Part shown: in pieces, positions 23,213-36,331 of the stretch
Layout: each line of letters opens with the position of its first letter
How positions within the stretch are numbered: position 1 is the stretch's first letter
DNA from: Agroathelia rolfsii
Lineage: Eukaryota; Basidiomycota; Agaricomycetes; Amylocorticiales; Amylocorticiaceae
DNA: 64,000 nt
NCBI GenBank assembly: GCA_018343915.1
Contig: JABRWF010000003.1
Location: 372,001 to 436,000, forward strand
Reading direction: 5' to 3'
Made by a program: the position numbers and the translations under genes
The notes under the pieces: generated by a model
What the model saw: the letters and a program-made list of their open reading frames with translations, nothing else
Databases searched by the model: none
What the model was told of the DNA's origin: nothing

Positions 23213-26040
23213 ATGTCTGCTGCTGTGTCGGGACCTTCCGAGAGAGATCCGCTGCTCAGAAACGCCAGTGTTGAGCATTCCAAAGCCCATGGCATTGACC
23301 CAACAGAGATTTCTCAGGCGACAAGATTTGGTATTTTAGCTGGGATATGGAGTGCGACTTTCTTGTCTGTGCGTATATCAGTACATATCATATTTGTGAC
23401 CATGCTTATGAAGAAATCGCTGTACAATCCTGGTAGTCTTTGAATTGTAGGTCCGCTCTCTATTGAGAATGATATATATATGATGTTAATTAACCATGGG
23501 TATATCTCACGACTTGTCTAGCAACTCTCGCAGCGACATGTGATTCTCTCCCGCCGTTGAATGATGCTGCTATTCTAAATATCGTTTTACACAGTGCTTA
23601 CTTCGATATCGTCCGAGTTTAACCAAGCTAACCAGGCTAGTTGGCTTGGAACCGCCTTCTTGCTAGCTACATGTGTTTTCACGCCTCTGTATGGTCGTCT
23701 AAGCAACGTTCTCGGCAGGAGGGGTGCTCAACAAACTGCTGTAGCATTTTCCGCTGTCGGAACCCTTGCTTGTGGTCTGTCCAAGAACATGGAGATGCTC
23801 ATTGCTGCAAGATTTGTTAGCCTATCCTACTATATATTCATGACGCACGCTCACTCCTATTGGTGTCGCTCAGCTAACTGGAATCGGCGGCGGTGGAACC
23901 TTTACGCTAAGCTCGTACGACCAACCCTTTACACCTATTTTACTTGTTTACGATTGACCGTTTCATTCGCAGTATTATTGTAAGCGACATGTATAGCATA
24001 AGGGTTCGTTTAAACTGCATATCCTCAACATGATTCGATAGGTCTAACGGTCACCATCTAGTCAAGAGGTTTGGCACAAGGCATGCAGAGTGTCTTCAAC
24101 GGCGTAAGCTGTGAAAAGCATTATTAACATGCAATCTTACTGACTTTTACCCTCTTATAGCTTGGTATGGGTTTGGGTGGCCCGATTGGTGGACTAATGA
24201 ATGACTGGTAAGGTCATCCCCAAATACTGTGTACTGTGACATTCTGATTCCCCAAGGCTTGGATGGCGATGGGCATTTCTGGTCCAAGTTCCTCTTTATG
24301 CCATATCTTTCGTGTTAACAAGCTATAATTTAAATTATCAGCTACCGGTTGGTGTTATTTGTCATCCTCACTATTTTCTTCTAATGCTGACAGTCCTTCA
24401 GGGTCAAAGTAAGAGTGCCAAAGAGGTGCTCAAAAGAATCGATTATGGTGGCAGCCTGACTCTTCTCGGAGCCGTAAGTAAAACCGTCTTTGAACCGTCA
24501 TTTTGCTCAACTTCACGGGGAAATAGATTGGATCCGGTCTTGTTTTCTTGTCGACGCATTTTAACGATCAACAACCGGTAAGTACCCATTTCTTTCGACA
24601 TCAGATGTATCTCTGATCATATCTCAGTGGTCCAGCAATGCCGTCCGAGTACCATTTGCACTATCGATTGTTTCTGCCATTACTTTTGTCATCTTTGAGC
24701 TTAAAGTTGCTCGTGAACCTGTCCTCGCTCCATTTTTATTGCGTCAAAAAATTCCTGTTTTGGTCGGATTGAGCAACTTTTTTGTGGCCATGTGTAATTT
24801 CTCTATAAATTATTTCTTCCCCATGTGGTTCCAGACCGTGGCTCTGACGAGTGCCTCAACTGCTGGGCTGCATCTGATGCCTAACAGCCTATCCATGTCA
24901 ATAGGATCTCTGTTTGCCGGGTAATACACTCTGTGCCTATCTTTGATTGATATGATTAAAGTCTTCTTGCAGATGGATGATGCACAAAACAGGAAAATAC
25001 AAGATGATGAACGTCACTCTTGGTATTCTCCCGTTCTTTGCTACATTGCTAATTACAATGATGAACGAAAACTCGGGTCCTCTCCAGACATGGATTAGTA
25101 TCGTGAGTTATCTTGTTATTGGTAATGCCCAAAGCGGGCACTAACCAGAAGGGGCAGATCCCACTCGGACTTGGCAATGCTGTGGTTTTGCAAACCGTGC
25201 TTAGTAAGTGCCTGTGTTCACCTTGTTAATACTTTGAACTAATATTATGCAGTCTGTCTCCTTGCACACGTTCCACGTAGGGCATCTTGAGTTGATGATA
25301 TATCAATAACCGATAACTTATCCCTTTTTCAGGTTCTCATATGGCCGTCGCAACTGGGTTCGGCCAGCTATTCAGGGGAGTAGGTGTGTAGTCTTGATTT
25401 CTCCGTTTCTACGCATTGATGTAACGCATCAACCTTGATTGGATGTTGTTCTCAGGTCAAGTTGGCGGTGTAGCTGTGTCTTCCGCCATCTTCCAAACAG
25501 TCCTTGACCGAGAGCTGAAACTACGCATCACCACTCCTGATGCTCCCAAGGTACATTTTTTTATTTCCATCAACGGTCATTATATTATTAACAACATATT
25601 TAGATCATTAGCGAGATCAGACATTCGGCAACACTTGTCAAGAGCCTGCCACCTGATCTCCAGAGGCATGCTCGTGATTCGTATGCGATTAGCTTGCGTG
25701 CCGTATTTATAATGGCGACTTGTTCAACTCTGATTGCTTATATCGTTCGCCTACCGGTAAGCACTTCCTGATATACCGCACAGCCTAACAAACTTATGAC
25801 GATGTTCTTGCATAGCTTCCCGAAAAGGAACTTGATGATGATGTTGAAACGACTCGCAAGAAGAATCCTCCATCCGATGTCATTGCAAACCGTGATATCG
25901 CCGTTGAAGAAGAGGGGAGAGATAACGTGGGATCAATACCAGTACCGCGGCGGCCTCGAGGGCTCTCGGCTTACCAGTCAATCGATGGCTCTTTGGATCT
26001 CGAAGACAGTGTGATTGGAGGGTCCGCTCGAGGGCGATGA
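23213..26040 (+). CDS. MFS transporter, vacuolar amino acid type (Fnx1/Vba-like)
   Basis: Multi-exon 14-helix major facilitator. Start MSAAVSGPSERDPLLR includes an ExxxLL-type sorting motif common in vacuolar transporters. Family markers appear in order across exons: NQASWLGTAFLLATCVFTPL, YGRLSNVLGRRGAQ (motif A), TGIGGGGTFTLSS, SRGLAQGMQSVFNG, LGMGLGGPIGGLMNDW, RIDYGGSLTLLGA, INYFFPMWFQTV, STAGLHLMPNS, GQLFRGVGQVGGVA and a cytosolic C-tail ending near residue ARGR. Known relatives import basic amino acids or drugs into vacuoles. Exons 1-4 are best modelled as 23213-23364, 23451-23464, 23522-23539, 23595-23815; exon 2 would then be followed by a non-canonical GA donor, and the conserved Asp of the ALD motif is Tyr. 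It may therefore be impaired. Confidence 0.85.
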
Positions 26041-27138
26041 TATTCTCATAGCTGGTGCGTTGCAAATGACCAACACAAGACCACTATACTAGTGTACGCT
26101 TCGCCATTTCAACATGGCCAGATATCAAATGAAATTCTAGCCGTTTCTACCTTGCAATAATTTTCACGACACGTTTTTCCTTGAGATGAGTCACCTCATA
26201 GCAAATATTTAGGACAAAGCCTTCCTCCGCACTGCGCACCAGAGGCTTCCACCCGAACTGTGACGGCACACAAACCAACAGGCTAACCTGAAGCTAATTG
26301 TACTCTGGACGACCTCCGGGTCACAAGTCAATCATGTATATCGTCCGTTCCGTTTAGTATTGCATACCTCGATCTGCATGGGCCCACCTCTGGTCGAGTG
26401 CCTTTCTTTTTACCATGTGTTTCGCATTCATATTGAAATAAATGAATCAATCGGAATTCATCCTCCCATGAGGCAGACTCTGCTAATATCAAGGTATTCA
26501 TGGCCTATAATACATATATATGCCGGACTATCTTTCTCGTCTCATTGTTACTGAGCCAAAGTTTAGTCCAAGTTGGCGTTACAACACGCATAATAGTCTT
26601 GCTGTTCTCAGCGCTCTTATAACGATGCGATTGTTCAATTCTTCATTTCACATGACTCATTTGTATTTAAAGCTACTCCTACGATCAAGCATATTCATTT
26701 GTTTGTCCTTCGTTTTTACTCGCCCATCTTGTTAATGGATAATTCAATGCCAATTTAGCAACAGCAGTCTTCCCTTATTTTGGTTACTACCCTACACAAG
26801 TGCTGATTTACTTAGGCTTCGAGCTGACAGCCGCCCTCTTTACAAGTTGTGTCAAGACAATAACCATCTGATTTAGTGTATTCTACCTCATTTTTCATGC
26901 CATGCTGAGGATATGAATGCTAATACATGTATATAGAAATTGACTTCACAACATTCGGAGGTCAGCCAGTGCACACAAATTGATTTGCCATTGTGTACGC
27001 TGACAACCCATAATGATCTCAAAAAGAACAGAAAAGAATCAGGTTTCGACAAGATGGTATGCGTTAGTATTTTTTTGTTTGCAAAGGTTAAGATGCTCTT
27101 ATTCTATGACTACATAATTACATGCGCACATACATGTA
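26041..27138. other. Intergenic between converging genes, nothing recognised
   Basis: About 1.1 kb between the 3' ends of the transporter and of the membrane protein at 27139-27969. AT-rich, no coding or repeat signal beyond short frames. Confidence 0.4.
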
Positions 27139-27969
27139 CTACTGAAATAGTGGAAACAGAAGGCTGTTATTGATTTGTTTATTTCCATTATCCCACGCTT
27201 CAAAAGTTTCATCAATACACTGTGCAATTTGAGCAACGGCCCATATGCAGATGCGAAATAGGGCAGCAATGACCAAGGTGGCTCCTAGTAGATACATCAC
27301 AACGCCCTCAAAACTTTTGGAGGTGATGGCTGGCCACATCAGAACCTCAACAGGCTTCATCAAGAAGAAAAATATCCGCAATAAAAAACCACCCGAAGTG
27401 GGTTCAAAACTTCTTTTAGCGGTGGTTGATAGATCCAAAGTTTCAATGGGGATCCCTATACGCTGCGCCAGTTGGGTTTTTTCATCGATAGCTCGTGTTA
27501 ACTTCTGTTTCTCAAGTATGCAATGCAAACCGAATACAACAGTGGCATATAGCACGAGAGGTATATGTTTCCAGAATATAGCAGATCCAGAAAGGGTGGG
27601 ATGGTTCCTCATGTGCTTGATCCATTGTCTGAAGCTTCTTACTAATGAGAGTCGGTGGAATGCTATGGATTCTTCTCCTAGAAAACTGTTTGAATTCAGA
27701 TAATGTTTATCATTGTAAAGATGGAGCCTTCGAGAGGATAATTTTGGATGTGACTGTTGAATATCAATAGTAGCAGGTATGGAAAACTTGAATCGGAGAC
27801 GGGCATTTATTTCATCAGTACTAAAGTCAGGAGGATCGCCAGTAGAGGGTGCCATAGAAAACGTGAAGTCAAAACGCCCGTCTTCTCTGTTAACGGAAGG
27901 TGGGTGGCCGTGAGGTGCAGAGGAATTATACTTGGTAGCAGTCCAGTCGGCTTGGTCAATGGATGACAT
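27139..27969 (-). CDS. Hypothetical membrane protein
   Basis: Single frame. I take MSSIDQADWTATKYNSS as start (276 residues); an upstream ATG at 28086 would add 39 residues that look like untranslated leader. The N-terminal half is polar. Hydrophobic helices follow: IPLVLYATVVFGLHCIL, then LLRIFFFLMKPVEVLMWPA, then VMYLLGATLVIAALFRICIW, giving three likely membrane spans. The piece between spans 1 and 2 is a charged helix (EKQKLTRAIDEKTQLAQRIG). No family recognised. It is divergent from the PRP4 kinase gene, with about 570 bases between start codons. Confidence 0.65.
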   Translation of the reverse strand: MSSIDQADWTATKYNSSAPHGHPPSVNREDGRFDFTFSMAPSTGDPPDFSTDEINARLRFKFSIPATIDIQQSHPKLSSRRLHLYNDKHYLNSNSFLGEESIAFHRLSLVRSFRQWIKHMRNHPTLSGSAIFWKHIPLVLYATVVFGLHCILEKQKLTRAIDEKTQLAQRIGIPIETLDLSTTAKRSFEPTSGGFLLRIFFFLMKPVEVLMWPAITSKSFEGVVMYLLGATLVIAALFRICIWAVAQIAQCIDETFEAWDNGNKQINNSLLFPLFQ

Positions 27970-28538
27970 GACGAAGATGGCAAGGGTATGAGGGGGTTGA
28001 GACGTTGAAGATGGAGAAAGCGAGGCAAAATTAATCCTCTTAAATACATATCCGTTTTCCCCTAAAATATGTAGCTCCTTTTCCAAATTCTCCTATCCTT
28101 AGAGCCCAGCCCCTCTCTCACTGGCAATGCGAGAGGAGAGGACAGCTTATAGTGCTAGAAGAATTACTGTTATAGGGGTATTCAAAGTAAGATCAACCTC
28201 CTATTTAATTTCTCGATGAATCGGCTCAAAATGATATCTAAAATCGAGATTTCTATGGCAGGGGTATTTTGATGATTGGAACAAGGAGAGTGGATGATTG
28301 AAGCAGCAGAGTACGATGTATGCACTGCACGATGGCTGCAATGACGTTGACGGAATTCAAGCGGAGCCTGAATAAGCGAGCTGCTTCCGGTCGAGCATCC
28401 AGTCGAAGACTTCATACTTGGTTGACTCCAGTTGCTGTTGCTGTTCCGTTCGGTGTCGATCACATTCTTTGCTTATATTTCTCCTCCTTTATCGTGCGGC
28501 GCTCCCGTAAAAAAAGTACCGTGAACTGCTGACTAACC

Positions 28539-31053
<2,515 letters not shown>

Positions 31054-33025
31054 TATCAATTCCGTTACGACATACACGCCAACCCCTCGACAGATGTACG
31101 ATGTCCGCATGTTTTCCTATTTTTTGTCCCCGTATTCACATGTAATCTTGAAAGAGACAAATTACATTACTCGTTGTACACACGAGGATAATATACATTA
31201 ATACAAATACCATTCTGACAGCGGGCAATGTCGATGAGTGTATTGTATCATCTCCTTTCGTGGACGACTTCGCCGAAATGTGTCCGGCTACGGTGTTATA
31301 TCCGCTCATGATGTCCCCCACGCGCAGGCTTCGAACCATGCGACATTCTCTAAAATGATGTATTCATAACTCGGCCAGTCAGACAACGCACATGGTATGA
31401 AGTTGTTATTCCCCTCTGTCACTCAACGTAAGTTCGGGGTGATAATCGATGATCGATGGCCAGTTTATCCCGCTCCTCTGAACAATCAAATTAAGAGCAG
31501 CAAACAGTCCAGAATTCTATATCAGTCTTGGCCACAATGAGTCTTCTCGTTCGCACGGCGTTCGGTCAAGGTGTCCGCTCAATTTGCATCTTTTTGGCTA
31601 TTTTTTCCAGGACCCCTGTCATGGTCGATTATGATCTCTAATACCGCATCCCCTGCCTCGAGCTAGCCTCATGTCGTCTGTCGCTGTCGTTCAGAGTTTA
31701 TTGTAAAGTTGGTATACACTCGGCCAACTCGATTAAACCATAGAGGACACTGATGGACCTAGGCTCTTTCGTAATCAATCTATCCAAGCAAGGGGCCCGC
31801 ATCAATTTTGTGGAGTGCAGAAGAACTTTTTCTTGTCTCTTTTGTGACGCGGAAGATTCCTGGTACCAGCCGCTCCACTTTTCAAGAATTTCGTGCGTCT
31901 GCATCCGGGACTTCTCGCTAACCAATTAGATGTCTCCGAGTTCTAGAAAGCCATCCACGGCAACCTCTACACCTTTCATTGCTTCCTGGCAATGTATACT
32001 ATACCAATTCTCACAGCTAACTCACTTCACGGAATATTTTTAAAGCATCAAGCTATATCCAATTATTACTGCATCATGAGGGTGTTGTCTCTACGGGAGT
32101 ACAGTGGCTGATATGGAGTGACCAATAAGAGGATTTAGGGTTCTGAAAAGTACACTATGTAAGAAAATATTTCTTTCCTCATCATAAGGGAAAGTGATAT
32201 ATTATGCTTCTCATCGGTGAATTCGGCTCCCAGGAGACCATCTGACTATTCTTCCCTGTTTGCACTTACAGAAGACAAGCACATATCACCCTATTTAGAC
32301 AATTCCTTGAGCCGGAGAATGACAAGCTGCTTCCTCTCCAGTGGGACTGAGCCGGTCCCCAAACTCCACTAGCTTCACTGGCTCTCTCTGTTTTGTATTC
32401 TATCAGCGAGCCTAGCGCCTTGTCGCCGTACTGACCACCCCACTCCTGTGTTACCACGATTTTCCTGATAGTGTAGCCTGGTACATCTACCCGTTTACGA
32501 AAACAACAGAACGCAAATTGGTCAAGAGCTCTGATTAAGCGCAATCAGGCTAGAAATGGTGCGTGTGTGCGGTTGCATCGCGGGTCCATGCTTTGCATGG
32601 TAATGTTCTGCGGTTCTACTTCCCCTCGTGTTTCATTCATATTTCATACCCAGCAGTAATATCTTATCATGACCGTATCCTTGGCTAGACCCTGGGAACC
32701 TGCAATTGACGGGAACAGATCGATTGCAGTTAAGTGAGCGGGTTGAACGATCACATGCGAATGCTTTTATAAAACAATGACTGAATAATACCAACTATCT
32801 ATCCCTACTTCGGATAGGCGCTTCAGCTCCTACCAATATTGAACCTTTGGCTGAAAATGATGTTAAACAGCCATGGTCTCTCCCCTTCATCATTTGTATG
32901 TCACGTTACTCAATATTTTGAGGTCTACTAAGCCTCGGATTTACCCGGTGATTTAGCAGTATTTATGGAATGATGTGAGTTTTCATTCAACTCTGTGACT
33001 AGAGGAGGACGAGGAAGCTAGTAGA
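31054..33025. other. Gene-poor 2 kb after PRP4 kinase
   Basis: No gene recognised. One minus-strand stretch near 32340-32500 reads protein-like for about 40 residues (VPGYTIRKIVVTQEWGGQYG) but lacks a start, end or splice partner that I can defend. Confidence 0.3.
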
Positions 33026-33780
33026 TCAAACGAATGGAGATAATTTTGCGATCACATTCTCATACAGGAACATACTACTTGGCAATTCTTCCTGGTGTCC
33101 CACTTCAGTAAGCGGAAACGTAACATGTGCCCCATCCCCCAGCAGATATCGGGGGGGAAATGGCTTGGGATTCGTCAATTGCAGGCTTGCGGTCGACTTA
33201 CACGTATTGTCCATACATTATCAATTGTCAGCCGCCCCCAAAGTTGCTAATTTAGTTTTCACTAATAATACAATGCATTTTGTGTTTTTAGCTGACAAAT
33301 TAAGCTAGCTCAGGAGTACGCATGAAACGAGAGAGAAAAAAATCAATTGGTCTATTTTCTCACCCTTTGTTTCATTCCGTGCGATTAGCCGTGGAAAAAG
33401 CTGGGGTGAGGATAATGGCCAATATATCAGCTACTGGCGGTCGGCATTAATCAGCTGGTGTCAATATCAGGATTTTGGATCTTAATGCAAGTTAATGATG
33501 TATTCTCACAGAGGGAGTTGGTCATTAGCTCATGTGACGGGGAGCCCATCACAATGTTTGTGATTATATACGAGTCCCCTAGCAAAGGGAAGACTTCAAG
33601 TTGGCATTCGGCGCCTTTCTTCATATTGTGGCGCCGTTCGATTCCTAGCTGATTGTATGCGACACCCTGCGATGAACCATAGAACATGTTCACGCCGTGC
33701 TCCCGCGGCGACTCAAACTCGAACGATACTAGTATTGTTCTTACAGCATCACTAGCTCGATTATAATGAGCCAGGATTAT
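33026..33780 (-). other. Possible coding exons or gene relic, unknown
   Basis: Two minus-strand stretches read as plausible protein. 33780-33451 gives VSFEFESPREHGVNMFYGSS, then AYNQLGIERRHNMKKGAECQ and LEVFPLLGDSYIITNI. 33214-33026 gives LQLTNPKPFPPRYLLGDGAH, VTFPLTEVGHQEELPSSMF and a stop. Both have mixed, beta-strand-like composition unlike random AT-rich frames nearby. I cannot connect them with a clean intron and recognise no family, so this may be a real small gene, a relic, or chance. Confidence 0.25.
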
Positions 33781-34219
33781 AGCCAGGATAATTCTTTATC
33801 GTCATTAGTATTGCTATCGGTACACGAGAACACGAGCTATTATGCATATCATGAACTGGTTAACCCACTCCTGAATACGTACAAACTACGCGTGGATCAT
33901 TCCATCTTACCTTTTTCGAGCCTTTGTTTTCGCCACATGATCCTCTGATCTAGTCAAAATGCATGCATCTAAACTAGCCGAAAGTTGCTTCTTGAAACTG
34001 AGGTTTATATTACGGTGAGAATGAGGTTATCGCAAATAACAGTAGATACATGAATAAACAGAAGTGATAATATGAATGATTCCATTAAGCCTGAGTACAT
34101 AGTTCAGCGGGATTGAGAGAAAAAAAGGGGGAGGAAAGAGGAAAGAGGACAGTAAACCAAAAAAAAAAACTTCCTTCGTGTTGGCCATAGTAATTCTTGG
34201 CATATTGCAATAGTGGACT
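33781..34219. other. Intergenic, nothing recognised
   Basis: About 440 bases downstream of the shugoshin stop, with short A-rich runs. No coding signal. Confidence 0.4.
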
Positions 34220-36331
34220 TTAAGTATTCATACTACGCCTCCGAATGTCATCCACATCGACTTTCTTATTACTAGCCGGTAAAGCACTCCTTCTCCTACC
34301 TCCAGGATGAGCCCAAGTTGGGGCAGCAAAATCCTGGTCAGCTTGCAGGTCATCATCGTCATCACCATCACCGTCCTCCATGATTTGTGGTCGCGGCTTT
34401 TTGCGACGCATTGCGACTGACGAGCGCGGAGGACGAACGGGAGAACGAGAACCCGGTTCGCCCACGGTGGGCACAACACTGTCATCAACTTTTGGTTCTA
34501 AGGAATGACGAGGCTGATCATCACCTCCACCAGACCGCCTCGGTTTATCATTGTCCGTTCGGGGCTTCCGCATTTTTCTGATGAGATAAAAAATTGCGTT
34601 AAATCAAGAAGTAAGGTTATGTCTGCATAATCAAGACTCACGTGTTGAGTTTAGGCTCTGCATAGTTGATGCTCTTACGTGTCCGCCTAGAAGCTTCGCG
34701 GGCAGGGAGGTCGTCCGCTGGTGGTGGAATGGGGCTACTGGTGCGCCATGTAGTTGGCTCTTGGGTCGTGGGTGATGACGGCTCCGGCGAGGTCATCACA
34801 AGCGGAGATGAGGACCGTACATCGAGTGTCGGACGAGCTAAAATTGTCCCCACAAATTGAAGGGAACAAATCAAATAAGGGCGTCAGCATAATTGTCCAT
34901 CACACATCACACAAAGCGTGACAACGGAAGCGGCTACGGGAAAAGGGACTGACCAACAATAGAAGGCATGGCTCTTGTAGCCCGCGGCGAATTTGTGACA
35001 TCTTTGAGCTTTGATTTTTGGGTATGCTGCTGGCTGATACCGTCGCTGACTGATTCGAGCTTGATTGGTTTGCCTTCACTAATCACATTCTCGGCTTGCC
35101 GCTGAGATGTCTCGCGGCGCTTCTTCTTCGCTTCCACTGTGACGTCAAATGTCGCATTGGGTTCTGCCATTGACGCCGCCGCCGCCGCCGCCGTACGTGT
35201 CATCATGTCATCTTGCACAGCGCGTCCAATAGGTTCACCAAGTTCCGAGTTTGTGCCCAAGGCACGTAGAGACAATTGCTCAGCAGCTGTCGAGGCAGCG
35301 TCGCTGACTGTAATGCCAGTGCTAACAAACCCGCTTCGGCGGCGGGATGCACGACGACTAGTGGCAGCTGGTGAATTAGACTCCTCTACCACTCCTGCCT
35401 CAACCATACATTCTACATCGTGTTCTCTGCACTCTTCAACGAGCGGTGGCGTTGACATCCGAGAAGGGAGAGGCAGACGAGAGGCAGACAGACGGGCCCT
35501 GCGCCTCTTACGTGTAGCAGGACTGGCGGGTGTCTTGTGAGTGGCAAGGGTATTATTATTGGTCGAAGTGGTTGGTGGATCATGGCATTCAGGCTCTTCT
35601 TCCTCATTGATGCCGGGAATTGACGGCGGACGGGCGAGGCGGTTAGGAGGTGGCGTTGCGTTGGGATCAGGTGCAGGTGGTCGGCGGGCGCGTTGCACAG
35701 GTGAAGATGGTGGAGGCGTCTCTGCTTCATGTACAGGAATACCGTACGAATGGCGCATCGAAGATAGATGTCGTGCTAGAGCTTGCGTCTGCATAGCAAT
35801 ACATGCAGACACAAATCAGGAATTCCCCAAGCCAGTTATCAATCAAATCCCTGTGAAACCTAACAGTAGAAACCGGTGGCATGTAGAGTTACTCACAGCA
35901 GCTTCCGCATCTGCCATGATCTTACGCGACTTTTCGCGCTCACGTCGCAACTGTGCTGTCAGGGCAACTTCGGATGCCCGCAAGCGCAAGTTATCGGCAG
36001 AAAGAATGGAGATTTGTGCATTGAGATCCTCAATTCGAACACTCAAGGTTGAATTTAACCTGGATAGCAATCGGCAACCAAGATGACCTAAAGTTAGGAC
36101 ACATTACAACCATAAAGAAAGGTGAAGATGAACATGCTTGGTGATATGCTTATTTGCAAGCAAGAACTTCTTCTTGACTAAAGACAGTAACAGTTCATAG
36201 GATTACATGAGTGAATACATCCACGTTTGGTAAGGTATATCCTCTGGAAACCTGAACGCACAATTTTCGAATTCTTCTAAAGCATCGTTTTGGCGCACAT
36301 TAACTGTGCGAGACTCCCGCCTGCTACCCAT
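34220..36331 (-). CDS. SGO1: Shugoshin, guardian of centromeric cohesion
   Basis: Six exons (36331-36262, 36177-36138, 36059-35897, 35788-34954, 34837-34642, 34577-34220) sum to 1662 bases, 553 residues. The N-terminal shugoshin coiled coil is MGSRRESRTVNVRQNDALEE, KKKFLLANKHITKLNSTL, SVRIEDLNAQISILSADNLR and onward to about residue 90; in the family this binds PP2A. A long Pro/Ser-rich disordered middle follows. The C-terminal basic SGO motif (RRTRKSINYAEPKLNTKMRK, about residues 415-437) binds phosphorylated histone H2A in the family. Intron 2 needs a GC donor (GCATGT) to keep the frame through HITKLNS. The single shugoshin here is likely to serve meiosis and mitosis, but that is inference. 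Confidence 0.93.

Noticed and set aside
32266..32544. 92-codon minus-strand frame with VPGYTIRKIVVTQEWGGQYG
   Set aside because: Only about 40 residues look protein-like; no start, family motif or splice partner supports a gene.
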